Assembly (NCBI RefSeq): GCF_001679005.1
Contig: NZ_LXTW01000012.1
Location: forward strand, 267,116-331,115
Source of the DNA: Moraxella nonliquefaciens
GTDB lineage: Bacteria > Pseudomonadota > Gammaproteobacteria > Pseudomonadales > Moraxellaceae
Direction of reading: 5' to 3'
DNA: 64,000 bases
The notes under the pieces were generated by a model, which saw only the letters and a list, made by a program, of their open reading frames with translations, did no database searches and had not been told where the DNA came from. How positions within the stretch are numbered: the first letter of the stretch is position 1; the number at the start of each line of letters is the position of its first letter. Made by a program: the position numbers and the translations under genes. Shown piece by piece: positions 34,225-44,102 of this stretch.

Positions 34225-34857
34225 ATGACCAACCCAAGCCCCACCCAAGGCACACTTTTTATCATCACCGCCGCATCAGGTACAGGCAAGACATCATTGG
34301 TCAAAGAACTGCTTGCCACAACCAAAAATCTTGTGGTCAGCGTCTCGCACACAACCCGCCCCCCAAGACGTGGCGAGATTGATGGCGAGCATTATTATTT
34401 TACCAATAGGGATGAGTTTGTCCGTTTGGTAGGAGAGGGTGAGTTTTTGGAGCATGCTCAGGTATTTGGTAATTATTATGGCACCAGCAAGACGGCGGTT
34501 AATGATTTGCTAAGTGCTGGCATGGATGTGATTTTGGAGATTGATTGGCAAGGAGCATTACAAGTTAAAAAGCTCATTTCTCATGCGGTGATGATTTTTA
34601 TCCTGCCACCAAGTCGCAAGGCCTTGCGTGAGCGTCTGATAAATCGCAACCAAGATGCCACAAAAGTTATCGAGACCCGACTGGCAGGGGCGGTGCGTGA
34701 AATGCAAGAATATGTAAACTTTGACTATGTGGTCATCAATGATGATTTTGATGTGGCACTCTTTGAGATGAAATCCATCATTACCGCCTATCGTCTTGCC
34801 ATTGACAGGCAAACGGCACGCCACGAAAAATTAATCAGTCAGCTATTGGCAAATTAA
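34225..34857 (+). CDS. gmk: Guanylate kinase
   Basis: Converts GMP to GDP. 210 residues with P-loop [11 protein letters not shown] near 15, [19 protein letters not shown] and [12 protein letters not shown]. Start 34225 follows GGCGAG and begins MTNPSPTQG; the earlier in-frame ATG at 34174 would lie upstream of the -10 element. First of gmk-rpoZ-spoT, the usual order. Confidence 0.96.
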   Translation: MTNPSPTQGTLFIITAASGTGKTSLVKELLATTKNLVVSVSHTTRPPRRGEIDGEHYYFTNRDEFVRLVGEGEFLEHAQVFGNYYGTSKTAVNDLLSAGMDVILEIDWQGALQVKKLISHAVMIFILPPSRKALRERLINRNQDATKVIETRLAGAVREMQEYVNFDYVVINDDFDVALFEMKSIITAYRLAIDRQTARHEKLISQLLAN

Positions 34858-34926
34858 AATGCCCATCTCCATGATAAATACAACACTGAACATGTCCTAA
34901 TTTTTGCTTTTAAAATGGTCAAAATC

Positions 34927-34935
34927 TGTTATAAT
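34927..34935 (+). promoter_or_regulatory. Extended -10 promoter of rpoZ
   Basis: TGTTATAAT at 34927-34935, 34 bases before rpoZ. Confidence 0.6.
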
Positions 34936-34968
34936 AATGGATTATTGTTAATGCAAAGAGTGTGATTT

Positions 34969-35229
34969 ATGGCACGAGTAACGATTGAAGATTGTCTGGA
35001 TACGGTAGACAACCGTTTTGATTTGATTTTGGTGGCGTCAAGACGAGCACGTCAGCTTGCCACAGGGCGTGCCGACCCATTGGTAACCCCTGAGGGTGAT
35101 AAGCCAACGGTACTTGCCTTGCGTGAGATTGCTGATGGTCATGTGACCCGTGCGATTTTGGATAAGCCTGAGGAAGTATACGTAAAAAAAGAACCACCAC
35201 CGTTTGACCCGTTGGCTAATGGCTTTTGA
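34969..35229 (+). CDS. rpoZ: RNA polymerase omega subunit
   Basis: 86 residues. [30 protein letters not shown] and [13 protein letters not shown] are typical. Omega helps assemble RNA polymerase and forms part of a ppGpp site; it precedes spoT. Confidence 0.97.
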   Translation: MARVTIEDCLDTVDNRFDLILVASRRARQLATGRADPLVTPEGDKPTVLALREIADGHVTRAILDKPEEVYVKKEPPPFDPLANGF

Positions 35230-35265
35230 TACAATGTATGCCTAATACAGCACATACCGACCTAG

Positions 35266-35292
35266 AACCATGCTTTTGGCATGGTTTTTTGT
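35266..35292 (+). terminator. Rho-independent terminator after rpoZ
   Basis: AACCATGC (35266-35273) pairs with GCATGGTT (35279-35286), loop of 5, then a T run. It would separate rpoZ from spoT, which has its own TTGACA box at 35343-35348. Confidence 0.8.
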
Positions 35293-35465
35293 TTTTATTT
35301 TATTAATTTTCTAATATTATTATAAAAATATATATTTTTTTCTTGACAGTTTGTGTGAAAAATGATTAATTATAAGGTTCGGATTGGAGATTTTTATACA
35401 AAACGAATCTTCAAGAACTTCATGTCAATTTTAAAAACAACCAACACCTTACCGAGCAAAAAGCC

Positions 35466-37664
35466 ATGCTAGCCAATTACCACGCCAACAATATCCCCGT
35501 ACGTTTTAGTCATCCTTTGGTAGATGAAGCCAAAGACAGTCTCATGAATGCGGTAAGCTATCTAAATATCAAAGAGCGAGAGGATGTGCTACGTGCATGT
35601 CATTTTGGAGACATGGCACACATTAAGGACAAACGCAAATCGGGTGAACCGTACATTACTCATCCCATTGCTGTGGCACAGATTTTGGCAGGGTTTTTAT
35701 TGGATAGAGATACCATCATTGCATCAATTTTGCATGATACAGTAGAAGATACCGAGGTTAGCGGTGCGTTGATAGCGAGTGAATTTGGTGAGACGGTGGC
35801 ACAACTTGTAGATGGTGTTACCAAACTAAAATCAGCCAACATGAGCAAACAGCAATCACAGGCAGCGACGTTTCACAAGATTTTAAATGCCACACTGATA
35901 GACCCTCGTGTACTCATCATTAAACTCTCCGACCGCTTACATAACATGAGTACCATGGAGGCGGTGCGAGAGGAAAAACAAAAATCAACCGCTCGTGAGA
36001 CTTTGGATTTTTATGTGCCATTTGCTCGGATTATGGGGCTAAATGACATCGCTGACTATATTGAGCTTTTGTGTTATCGCAATCTTAATCCTGTCATGTA
36101 TAACAAATTTAATGATAAACTCTTACAACATGGGTTGGGGCGTAATTTTCAAAAAGTTGAAATCAGCACTTATCTACAAAACCTGCTGGGACATCTAAAC
36201 CTAAAAGGTCATGTGCAAGTGCTGGATAATAGAACAAATATGTATCGGCAGTTCTTTAAAAACCGTGGGCAAGCCAACCGCTTGATTCGTCAGTATGATT
36301 TTGAGGTGGTGCTAGAAGATATCGGAGCATGTGATAAATTGGCATATCATCTCATTCAAAAGTTTGAAATCGCTGACCGTAACATTCAGGATAATATCCG
36401 AAAACCCCTAGCAGGTGGCAATCAGTCACTGTCGCTGATTTATCAAAAGGATTATAATTTTATCAAAGTAACACTCATGACCGTACGCATGAAGGAGGCA
36501 TCTCGCTTGGGTGTGCTGGGCAATAGCAAAAATGACATCAGTCAGTCGGTGATACAGGCAAGCCTACGTAATATGAAGGATTTGGCGACAGTTGAGGGCG
36601 AAGATGCAGAAACATCGCTTAAAGTCATCAATGAACTCATGAGCTATCTGCATGAACGTAAAATCGTCTGTTATAGCCCCCAAGGGCGTGCCTATGAATT
36701 ACCTCGTGGGGCAACGGCTTTGGATTTTGCTTATGCGGTTGGCCCTGCTGTGGGTAACATTGCCACAGGGGCGGACATTAATGGTGAGCATGGCAAGCTA
36801 GGACTGGTGTTGGCTGATGGCGATACGGTGAGTATTGACATTGACAAAAATGCCACACCCAAAGCGGACTGGCTTGGTTTTGTGGCGACCAATAAAGCAC
36901 GCAATGAGATTTTAAAATTCCTAAAACGCCTACCCCACGACCAAAAAGAACATTATGGCAAAGAAGCCTTGATGCGTGCGTTAAAACCTTATGATAAAAA
37001 TCTGGACGACTTATCAAAGCAGGACTGGGCGGACATTTTGGCGTGGCGTGGCGTGGCAAGTCAAAGTGATATTTTTCTACAAATTGCCACAGGTACGCTA
37101 CTGCCACAGTTGGTTGTCTCTCGCTTGTTTAGCGAAGAGGTGGATGAGGCAGATGAGGCAGGAATTACCCAAACCAAGCATTTACTGGCGGGAATTAAAG
37201 GCGTGGAGATTACCTTTGCCAAATGTTGCAATCCCATGTATGGCGATAACATCGTCGGGCATCTGTCAGCACGTCAAGGGTTAATCGTGCATCGCCATAA
37301 ATGTTACTCACTGGAAAATATCCGTGCTGACAACCCTTATCAGGTCATACAACTCAATTGGAAAGTTGATATCAAACTTGACCACAACAATTCCATTGGA
37401 CAGCTACATTTTCCTGCCACACTCAAAATCTACGCTGTACTAAACGAAGAGCAGATGAGTCAGGCGATTTATGAGTTGCGTGATTTAAATATTGGTATTG
37501 AACAGACATCGGTGAAAGCGGATGAGAAATTAGGCGGTGGGGTTGGGGCAACTTTCATACAAGTGGTGGTGCGTTCTCGATCTCATTTGGAGGAGGGCAT
37601 CATAAAACTACGTCAAATACTGGGTTATCCTAGTATCATGCGACTGTATCAAATGCCAACCTAA
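35466..37664 (+). CDS. spoT: SpoT-type (p)ppGpp hydrolase with degenerate synthetase domain
   Basis: 732 residues. The HD hydrolase domain looks complete: YITHPIAVAQIL, ILHDTVEDT and KLSDRLHNM (residues near 63-160). The synthetase region lacks the usual catalytic residues: where active enzymes have GYQSLHT and EVQIRT, here GNQSLSLIYQKDY and KVTLMTVRMKEA are read. TGS (near 400, GRAYELPRGATALDFAYAVGP), a zinc-finger region (KCCNPMYGDNIVGH) and an ACT domain follow. Hydrolase-only SpoT is known in Moraxellaceae, so it probably degrades ppGpp and relies on RelA for synthesis. Confidence 0.9.
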   Translation: MLANYHANNIPVRFSHPLVDEAKDSLMNAVSYLNIKEREDVLRACHFGDMAHIKDKRKSGEPYITHPIAVAQILAGFLLDRDTIIASILHDTVEDTEVSGALIASEFGETVAQLVDGVTKLKSANMSKQQSQAATFHKILNATLIDPRVLIIKLSDRLHNMSTMEAVREEKQKSTARETLDFYVPFARIMGLNDIADYIELLCYRNLNPVMYNKFNDKLLQHGLGRNFQKVEISTYLQNLLGHLNLKGHVQVLDNRTNMYRQFFKNRGQANRLIRQYDFEVVLEDIGACDKLAYHLIQKFEIADRNIQDNIRKPLAGGNQSLSLIYQKDYNFIKVTLMTVRMKEASRLGVLGNSKNDISQSVIQASLRNMKDLATVEGEDAETSLKVINELMSYLHERKIVCYSPQGRAYELPRGATALDFAYAVGPAVGNIATGADINGEHGKLGLVLADGDTVSIDIDKNATPKADWLGFVATNKARNEILKFLKRLPHDQKEHYGKEALMRALKPYDKNLDDLSKQDWADILAWRGVASQSDIFLQIATGTLLPQLVVSRLFSEEVDEADEAGITQTKHLLAGIKGVEITFAKCCNPMYGDNIVGHLSARQGLIVHRHKCYSLENIRADNPYQVIQLNWKVDIKLDHNNSIGQLHFPATLKIYAVLNEEQMSQAIYELRDLNIGIEQTSVKADEKLGGGVGATFIQVVVRSRSHLEEGIIKLRQILGYPSIMRLYQMPT

Positions 37665-37684
37665 TGTGTTTATGCTTATTAATA

Positions 37685-37711
37685 AAAACAAACCCTGCTA
37701 ATGTGCAGGGT
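37685..37711 (-). terminator. Terminator of the M48 protease gene
   Basis: ACCCTGC (37692-37698) pairs with GCAGGGT (37705-37711) over a 6-base loop; on the minus strand it is followed by TTGTTTTTATT. It lies between two convergent genes. Confidence 0.65.
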
Positions 37712-37732
37712 GTGTTATGATGATTTGGCAGA

Positions 37733-38515
37733 TTAACGTCTGATGGCACGTTCATAGATGGCACGGTTTTTGGGCAGAAGTTTTTCCATGGCTTGAATGC
37801 GGCTGTTGTTACTGGGGTGAGTGGAGAGAATACCGCCAGCTTTGCTACCACCATCTTGTTTGGCGTTCATCTTTTTCCAGACATTGATGGCATCAGCGGG
37901 GTTATAGCCTGCCATTGCCATCAGCTGCATGCCTAAGGCGTCCGCTTCGTATTCGTGATGGCGAGAGTAGGGCTTATCAAACCCATATTCATGCAACATA
38001 CTTGCCCCAAAATTAATCAAATCATGGTCGTAGCCTGTTCTGGTTTGGACGGCGATGGCACCCAGTTGCACTGTCAAATCAGAGAGTACACCTGCCCCCA
38101 TTTGTTTTTTACTATGTTCTAGTAAAGCGTGAGCCATCTCATGCCCAACAATGGCAGCAATCTCACTCTCGGTCAAGTGATAATTCTGGACCAGCCCTGT
38201 GTAGAACGCCATCTTGCCACCTGGCATCGCCCATGCGTTTTCTTTTGGGTCTTTGATGACGGTCATCTGCCAATCAAAACGCATGCCTGTATTATTTAGA
38301 GAGTTGGCATGCGGTCTTAGGCGGTTAAAGGCACGCTGGATGGTTTTGGCGGTGTTTGATGTGGTATCAATCTGAGCTTTGCTGAGTATTTGATGGTAGT
38401 TTGATCCTGCCTGAGCATTTAGGGTTTTGCTGTCCATGCCTACCATATCAGCAACGGTTGTGCAACCTGATAAAGTCAAAATGACACTAAGTAGGGTAAT
38501 GCTTGATTTTTTCAT
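37733..38515 (-). CDS. M48-family metalloprotease lipoprotein
   Basis: 260 residues. Lipobox LSGC near 18 after KKSSITLLSVILT, then the zinc motif GHEMAHALLEHS and downstream EYEADALGMQLMAMAGY. YcaL/LoiP-like periplasmic proteases of this type help with outer membrane quality control. Start 38515 is chosen because AGGA precedes it and the lipoprotein signal begins there; an upstream in-frame ATG at 38674 would hide the signal. Confidence 0.88.
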   Translation of the reverse strand: MKKSSITLLSVILTLSGCTTVADMVGMDSKTLNAQAGSNYHQILSKAQIDTTSNTAKTIQRAFNRLRPHANSLNNTGMRFDWQMTVIKDPKENAWAMPGGKMAFYTGLVQNYHLTESEIAAIVGHEMAHALLEHSKKQMGAGVLSDLTVQLGAIAVQTRTGYDHDLINFGASMLHEYGFDKPYSRHHEYEADALGMQLMAMAGYNPADAINVWKKMNAKQDGGSKAGGILSTHPSNNSRIQAMEKLLPKNRAIYERAIRR

Positions 38516-38747
38516 AAAGTATCCTGTAAGCATCCTTATCCCATCTGTCCTAAGAGACGATTTGTTGATTATCATAGCATTTTCAAAATCTAAAAACAAT
38601 ACGGCGAAAGAATGATTTAACAGTAAAAAATACTTGAATATTTGGCGTATTTTGTTTAATATGACAAATATCAAAGCAATCTGTCCACTCGGATCGGTTG
38701 CTATAAATATAACTTTTGCTTCATAAAATTCATAAAAGGAGATTGCG

Positions 38748-38945
38748 ATGTGCTGTCATATTGACCTAAACTCAAAAGATGAAGTTGCTCACTTTTTAGG
38801 TAAGACCGAACCGAGCATTTTGCCAAAAACCTCTGATAATGTCGCAGGCAATATTGTCTATACTGGCAAGCCTGCCATGAGTCTGTGGGATGAAATCGTG
38901 GCTTATTGGCAAGCCAATAAAATAAACAAACAAATAAATACATAA
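38748..38945 (+). CDS. Small hypothetical protein
   Basis: 65 residues, start MCCHIDLNSKDEVAHFLG, preceded by AAGGAG at the right distance. No membrane segment or known family. The two Cys at positions 2-3 are unusual. It stands between an M48 protease and ridA with its own spacing. Confidence 0.6.
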   Translation: MCCHIDLNSKDEVAHFLGKTEPSILPKTSDNVAGNIVYTGKPAMSLWDEIVAYWQANKINKQINT

Positions 38946-39008
38946 AGATGACAATCAAACATTTAGCATAAACATTGGCATTAACTTTTTAAATGATAGG
39001 AGCTGTCC

Positions 39009-39389
39009 ATGCCAAAACAAATCATTCATACCAATGATGCCCCAAAAGCGGTGGGAACATATTCCCAAGCTGTCAAAGTGGGTAATACTGTCTATATTTC
39101 AGGTCAAATTGGACTTGACCCTGTCAGCATGACCTTGCGTGATGGATTTGTCGCCCAAGCCAAGCAAGTATTTGATAATATTGAAGCCATCGCCCAAGCT
39201 TCTGGTGGCAGTTTGGCGGATGTGGTTAAGTTTAATGTATCACTGGATGATTTAAATGATTTTGATGAATTAAATCAAATCTTTGAGTCTCGTCTGACCG
39301 CTCCTTATCCTGCTCGTGCTGCCCTAGAAGTGGCAGCCTTGCCAAAAGGAGCATTGGTAGAGATTGAGGCGATTTTGTATATTGAATGA
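39009..39389 (+). CDS. ridA: RidA-family enamine/imine deaminase
   Basis: 126 residues. DAPKAVGTYSQAVKVGNTVYISGQIGLDP, then PARAALEVAALPKGALVEIEAI is the RidA/YjgF signature; the Arg near 104 of the active site is present. Clears reactive enamine intermediates made by PLP enzymes. Ends at a perfect terminator hairpin. Confidence 0.95.
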   Translation: MPKQIIHTNDAPKAVGTYSQAVKVGNTVYISGQIGLDPVSMTLRDGFVAQAKQVFDNIEAIAQASGGSLADVVKFNVSLDDLNDFDELNQIFESRLTAPYPARAALEVAALPKGALVEIEAILYIE

Positions 39390-39416
39390 ACTTTTTAACT
39401 CATCGTGCAATCGTAC

Positions 39417-39445
39417 ATAAGGGCGAACACCGCCCTTATTTATTT
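39417..39445 (+). terminator. Rho-independent terminator of ridA
   Basis: ATAAGGGCG (39417-39425) pairs with CGCCCTTAT (39431-39439) over loop AACAC, then TTATTT. Confidence 0.8.
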
Positions 39446-39461
39446 GGTGTTTATTTGGTGT
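39440..39461. repeat. 11-bp tandem repeat after ridA
   Basis: TTATTTGGTGT occurs twice in tandem. Confidence 0.5.
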
Positions 39462-39576
39462 TAAAACATGTCCATCTTATGGTATGTGGGATATTTACCA
39501 TAAAAATGTCTGTTTAATACTCTGATGTTTAATAATGCCTTTATTTATAATGTCTTGTTTTTGTAAAGATGACACT

Positions 39577-41853
39577 ATGTTAATCCAAGTTGCTCTGCCT
39601 GTACCGCTTTATCGTCTTTTTGATTATCGTGTGATAGGCGTGTTGCCCAAGGTGGGTGTGCGTGTCAAAGTACCATTTTCTCACCAAGAGCTGATTGGTA
39701 TCGTGGTGGGACATGTTCATCCTAATGACAGTGATGTGCCACAAAATAAGCTAAAATCGCTCATTGATGTGATTGATGATGAGCCGATTTTTGATGAATA
39801 TTTTTTTAAACTTGCCAGATGGTTGTCATCTTATTATCATCATCCATTTGGCGATACGATGGCGGTCATGTTACCCACGCTTATCAAGGCAGGGGTGGAT
39901 GTTAGTGATGACATACGGCGGTATCGGGTACCTGCCCATGTTGATGATGATTTTGTCAAAAACGTGTTAAGCAAAACCGCCAAAAAACAGCATGCCAATT
40001 TTGCCATTATTCGTGATAATCCCAATGCAACCAAATACACCTTGCACATGCTTGGGGTAACAGAGAAAAATTTGGCATTATTTGCCCAAAAAGGGCTGAT
40101 AGAATGCCACACCACACCAAACACACCTCCCCCACAGGTTCAGATGGCACAAGAACCGCTTACCCTAAACGACGAACAACGCTCGGCACTGATGCAGATA
40201 AACCAGAGTATTCATGATGGGTGTTATCGGGGTATCTTGTTAAATGGCATCACAGGTTCAGGCAAGACCGAGGTTTATCTACATGCCATGGAACAGGTAT
40301 TGGCACAGGGCAGGCAGGTACTGATTATGGTGCCTGAGATAGGATTAACCCCACAAAATCGGACACGTTTTTTGGCACGTTTTAGGGCGAATGTCGTTGT
40401 TTTGCACTCAGCACTCAATGACAAAGAACGACTGTTGGGATGGCAGGCATGTCGTCAAGGACAGGCTCAAATCATCATCGCCACACGTTCGGCACTGTTT
40501 TATCCATTTGCCAATTTGGGGCTGATCATCGTTGATGAAGCTCATGACACAAGTTTTAAACAACAAGACCATTTACGATATCATGCCTGTGATGTAGCGT
40601 TGTATGTGGGTGTGCTAAAACAAATCCCCGTGGTGCTAGGCACGGCAACGCCCAGTCTTGAACAAATCAAACTTAGCCATGATAATAAACTGTATGAATG
40701 TAAACTGACCAAGCGGGCAGGGAATGCGACACCGCCCACCTTTGACCTTGTGGACATGCGAGTAGGCACACTGTGGCAGACGGACATGGCAGGCGAGAGC
40801 CGTGATACTAAGTTGTCTCATCAGACAGTACAGGCGGTGCGTGATACTTTGGAGCGAAGTGAGCAGGTGCTGATGTTTTTAAATCGGCGTGGCTATGCTC
40901 CGATACTGCTGTGTGGGGCATGTGGCTGGCAAGCGGACTGTGTGCGGTGTAGCAGCCATCTGACTTTACATAAAAATCCCTTTAAAAAAGCACATCACGC
41001 CAATGAGCAGTATCTGTATGATTACCTAAAATGCCATCATTGTGGCTATCAAGTGGTCACCCCTAAGATTTGTCCAGGTTGTCACAGTCCCAATCTTGTG
41101 CATTTGGGTCAAGGAACAGGGCAATTATATGAAAGGTTGCATGGTATTTTTGCTAATCCTCAAACCGTCCAAACCCCTTATCCCATCGTGAAGATAGACC
41201 GTGATACGGTGCGTGGTCAAAGGGCGTGGGATAAGTTGTATGAGCGTGTCAGCACAGGCGAGCCGATGATATTGGTAGGGACGCAAATGCTGGCAAAGGG
41301 TCATCATTTCCCCAATGTAACGCTTGTGGTGATTGTCAATGCTGATGGTGGTTTTTTGTCACCTGATTTTCGCTCACCCGAACGCACCGCTCAGATGATC
41401 ATGCAGGTGGCTGGCAGGGCAGGGCGAGCAGGGCGAGCAGGGAAGGTACTGATACAGACGCTAAATCCTGATAATCCGCTACTGCTTGATTTGATACGTC
41501 AAGGTTATGATAAATTTGCTCATGACTTGTTGGCAGAGCGATGCGAGTTGGGACTGCCACCTTATAGCCATGCGGTGCTGATTCGGGCAGATGGGAATCG
41601 GCTTGATGCTGCCAAAAATGCCATTATTGGAGCAAAAAATCATCTGCCCAATGCCCACCCTTTTGCTGTGCTTGCTCCCATTGATGCCCCAATGGTCAAA
41701 AAGAACAATCGTTTTCATGTGCAGATGCTCATCCTTGCCAAAGAACGCAAAGCTCTGCATGATGTGCTGTCATGGTGGTGGCAGGGTGTGCTTGCCCTGC
41801 CCAGCTCTCGGGGGGTCAAGATGACGATAGACATTGACCCTGTGGGATGGTAG
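39577..41853 (+). CDS. priA: Primosomal protein N' (replication restart helicase PriA)
   Basis: 758 residues. Walker A GITGSGKTEVY near 224, DEAHD near 325, four Cys pairs that bind zinc (CGACGWQADCVRCS, CHHCGYQ, CPGCHS near 440-510), and QVAGRAGRAGRAGKVLIQT. The start MLIQVALPVPLYRLFDY at 39577 matches the family; an in-frame ATG at 39535 adds 14 residues. The RAG segment is made of 9-bp tandem repeats (GGGCGAGCA). Confidence 0.95.
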   Translation: MLIQVALPVPLYRLFDYRVIGVLPKVGVRVKVPFSHQELIGIVVGHVHPNDSDVPQNKLKSLIDVIDDEPIFDEYFFKLARWLSSYYHHPFGDTMAVMLPTLIKAGVDVSDDIRRYRVPAHVDDDFVKNVLSKTAKKQHANFAIIRDNPNATKYTLHMLGVTEKNLALFAQKGLIECHTTPNTPPPQVQMAQEPLTLNDEQRSALMQINQSIHDGCYRGILLNGITGSGKTEVYLHAMEQVLAQGRQVLIMVPEIGLTPQNRTRFLARFRANVVVLHSALNDKERLLGWQACRQGQAQIIIATRSALFYPFANLGLIIVDEAHDTSFKQQDHLRYHACDVALYVGVLKQIPVVLGTATPSLEQIKLSHDNKLYECKLTKRAGNATPPTFDLVDMRVGTLWQTDMAGESRDTKLSHQTVQAVRDTLERSEQVLMFLNRRGYAPILLCGACGWQADCVRCSSHLTLHKNPFKKAHHANEQYLYDYLKCHHCGYQVVTPKICPGCHSPNLVHLGQGTGQLYERLHGIFANPQTVQTPYPIVKIDRDTVRGQRAWDKLYERVSTGEPMILVGTQMLAKGHHFPNVTLVVIVNADGGFLSPDFRSPERTAQMIMQVAGRAGRAGRAGKVLIQTLNPDNPLLLDLIRQGYDKFAHDLLAERCELGLPPYSHAVLIRADGNRLDAAKNAIIGAKNHLPNAHPFAVLAPIDAPMVKKNNRFHVQMLILAKERKALHDVLSWWWQGVLALPSSRGVKMTIDIDPVGW

Positions 41854-41905
41854 TTTGTTAAAATATGACAAATTACTTTGGCAAAATGATAATTTTTGAT
41901 AAACA

Positions 41906-42931
41906 TCACTCTTTGCGTGGTACGCTATCTACATTGATGGCGTCTTTTATGAGTTCATCACTGATAATAATGCCTTGATTTTGGGCGTGTTTGGGGCTGA
42001 CATAGAGGGTGAGTGTGTTCATAACCTCAGGGGTGATATCAGTAGGCTGAGTGCCGTCTAGGCTTTTGGCGACCAGTTTGGCAGTGGTTACCCCAAAGTC
42101 AAAATCATTAACTCCAAGTCCTGCACTCGCCCCACGTCTGACACTAAACTCATCAGAGGCAATGATGGGAATTTTTAACTCATTGGCAATCCCAACCATG
42201 GCCTCCATCGCCGATGCCACGCCGTTATCTAGTGATGTATAAATCAAGTCAGCACGTCCGTCCAAGGCACGAGTGGCAGCAGCTACATCCGCTGAACGAT
42301 TGGCAGGGATATCCACAAGCGTCATGCCTCGCTTAGGCAGTTCGGTGGCAAGCTGTTCTTTGATGGCGACAGAGTTTGCCTCACCAGGGCTATATATAAA
42401 ACCAATGCGTTTGGCATCAGGTTTGATTTGGGTCAATAAGTCAAGCTGAGGGGCAAGCGGTAACTGACTGGACAGACCAGTAATGTTCGCTTGTAAGGCT
42501 TGATTGTTGTTATTGATGAGTTTGGCTGCCACAGGGTCAGAGACGGCAGTGTAGATGAGTGGAATGGTTTGAGTGGCAGCTGCCAAACTTTGGGCGGTGG
42601 GGGTGGTGATGGCAATGATGGCATCTGGGGCATCGGCGGCGAATTGTTTGGATATCTGCCCCATGGTAGCCATGTTACCTTGTGCTGATTGGAAATTGAC
42701 GGTTAAGTTTTGCCCTTCTAGGTAGCCGTATTGCCCTAAGCCATAAATCACCCCTTTTCTAATGTCATCAAGCGATGGATGTTCAACGATGGCACTGATG
42801 GCGATGGTTTTTGGAGTTTTTTGTGTGGCAGTCTCTTGGGTGGAATGCTCTTTGGTGGCAGGTTTGTCATTATCACAACCGACCAGTAGAGTAATGGCAA
42901 TACTTAGGGCGGATAGGGCGTACGTTTTCAT
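41906..42931 (-). CDS. TrpX/ABC-type substrate-binding lipoprotein
   Basis: 341 residues. Lipobox LVGC (C18) after MKTYALSALSIAITL, then the ABC_sub_bind fold: IVEHPSLDDIRKGVIYGLGQYGYLEGQ, IPLIYTAVSDPVAA, GFIYSPGEANS and IPIIASDEFSV. Such proteins bind tryptophan, tyrosine or similar ligands. Start 42931 is chosen because AGGA precedes it; an in-frame ATG at 42985 would precede the signal. No permease is next to it. Confidence 0.85.
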   Translation of the reverse strand: MKTYALSALSIAITLLVGCDNDKPATKEHSTQETATQKTPKTIAISAIVEHPSLDDIRKGVIYGLGQYGYLEGQNLTVNFQSAQGNMATMGQISKQFAADAPDAIIAITTPTAQSLAAATQTIPLIYTAVSDPVAAKLINNNNQALQANITGLSSQLPLAPQLDLLTQIKPDAKRIGFIYSPGEANSVAIKEQLATELPKRGMTLVDIPANRSADVAAATRALDGRADLIYTSLDNGVASAMEAMVGIANELKIPIIASDEFSVRRGASAGLGVNDFDFGVTTAKLVAKSLDGTQPTDITPEVMNTLTLYVSPKHAQNQGIIISDELIKDAINVDSVPRKE

Positions 42932-43107
42932 AAAAATCCTTAAAATAAACACGCTAAAAATTGGATAATTTAACACATTTAACATAAAAAAACAGCGATT
43001 TTTGATTGATTTTTGATAAATATCGTCATTTTCTGACAGCTAAATTTTAATTATCTTCAAAAATATGCTATCATAAATTGCATATTTTATAAGATGAGCA
43101 AGCAGAC

Positions 43108-44046
43108 ATGAGTGAGAATAAAAGCGGATTTTTTGCCCGCATGAAAGCAGGGTTGTCCAAATCCAGTAAGAATTTATCAGAAGGTCTGATGAATGTATTG
43201 GTTGGCGGTAAAGAGATTGATGATGAACTTTTAGAGGAGGTTGAAGACCAGCTTCTTACGGCAGATATTGGTGTAGAAGCGACCAACAGGATTATCACAA
43301 GCCTTACTGAACAGACAGCACGGGGTGATTTGATTTATTCGCATTCGTTATATAAAGCCCTAAAAAAGGAATTGGTGAACATCTTAGAGCCCAAGGTTGC
43401 ACCACTTGTCATTGACACAACCAAAAAGCCTTTTGTCATCTTAATGGTTGGGGTTAATGGCGTGGGTAAAACGACAACCATCGGTAAACTTGCCAAACGC
43501 TTACAAGGTGAGGGCAAATCGGTCATGTTGGCGGCAGGTGATACTTTTCGTGCAGCGGCCACCGAGCAACTGCAAGTTTGGGGTGAACGAAACGGCATTT
43601 CTGTGGTGGCACAAGGACAAGGTTCAGACAGTGCATCGGTGATTTTTGATGCCATGCAGTCTGCCAAAGCCAAAGGCATTGATGTGCTGATTGCTGACAC
43701 CGCAGGGCGACTACAAAACAAGACTTATCTTATGAATGAGCTTGAAAAAGTCATTCGTGTCATGAAAAAAGCAGATGAGAGTGCTCCGCATGAGTGCATG
43801 ATTGTGCTAGATGCTGGCACAGGTCAAAATGCCATCAGTCAGATTAATCTGTTTGGCGAGGTTGCTCCATTGTCAGGTGTTACCATCACCAAGCTAGATG
43901 GCACAGCAAAAGGGGGTGTGGTTTTTAATGTCGCCCAAACCACCGACGTGCCCATTCGTTTTATTGGGGTGGGTGAACGTATTGATGATTTACAGCCCTT
44001 TGATTCAAAAGAATTTGTAGATGCACTCATCGGCGAGGAAAAATGA
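43108..44046 (+). CDS. ftsY: Signal recognition particle receptor FtsY
   Basis: 312 residues. GTPase NG domain: GVNGVGKTTTIGKLA near 116, AAGDTFRAAATEQL, DTAGR, DAGTGQNA and TKLDGTAKGG. The N-terminal acidic A domain is very short (about 20 residues, MSENKSGFFARMKAGLSK), so membrane binding depends on the basic amphipathic start. Usual for Moraxella. Confidence 0.96.
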   Translation: MSENKSGFFARMKAGLSKSSKNLSEGLMNVLVGGKEIDDELLEEVEDQLLTADIGVEATNRIITSLTEQTARGDLIYSHSLYKALKKELVNILEPKVAPLVIDTTKKPFVILMVGVNGVGKTTTIGKLAKRLQGEGKSVMLAAGDTFRAAATEQLQVWGERNGISVVAQGQGSDSASVIFDAMQSAKAKGIDVLIADTAGRLQNKTYLMNELEKVIRVMKKADESAPHECMIVLDAGTGQNAISQINLFGEVAPLSGVTITKLDGTAKGGVVFNVAQTTDVPIRFIGVGERIDDLQPFDSKEFVDALIGEEK

Positions 44047-44102
44047 CAAAAAGGCGAATGTATTTCACCTTTTATTATATAGGATAAATTAAAAACAAAC
44101 TT

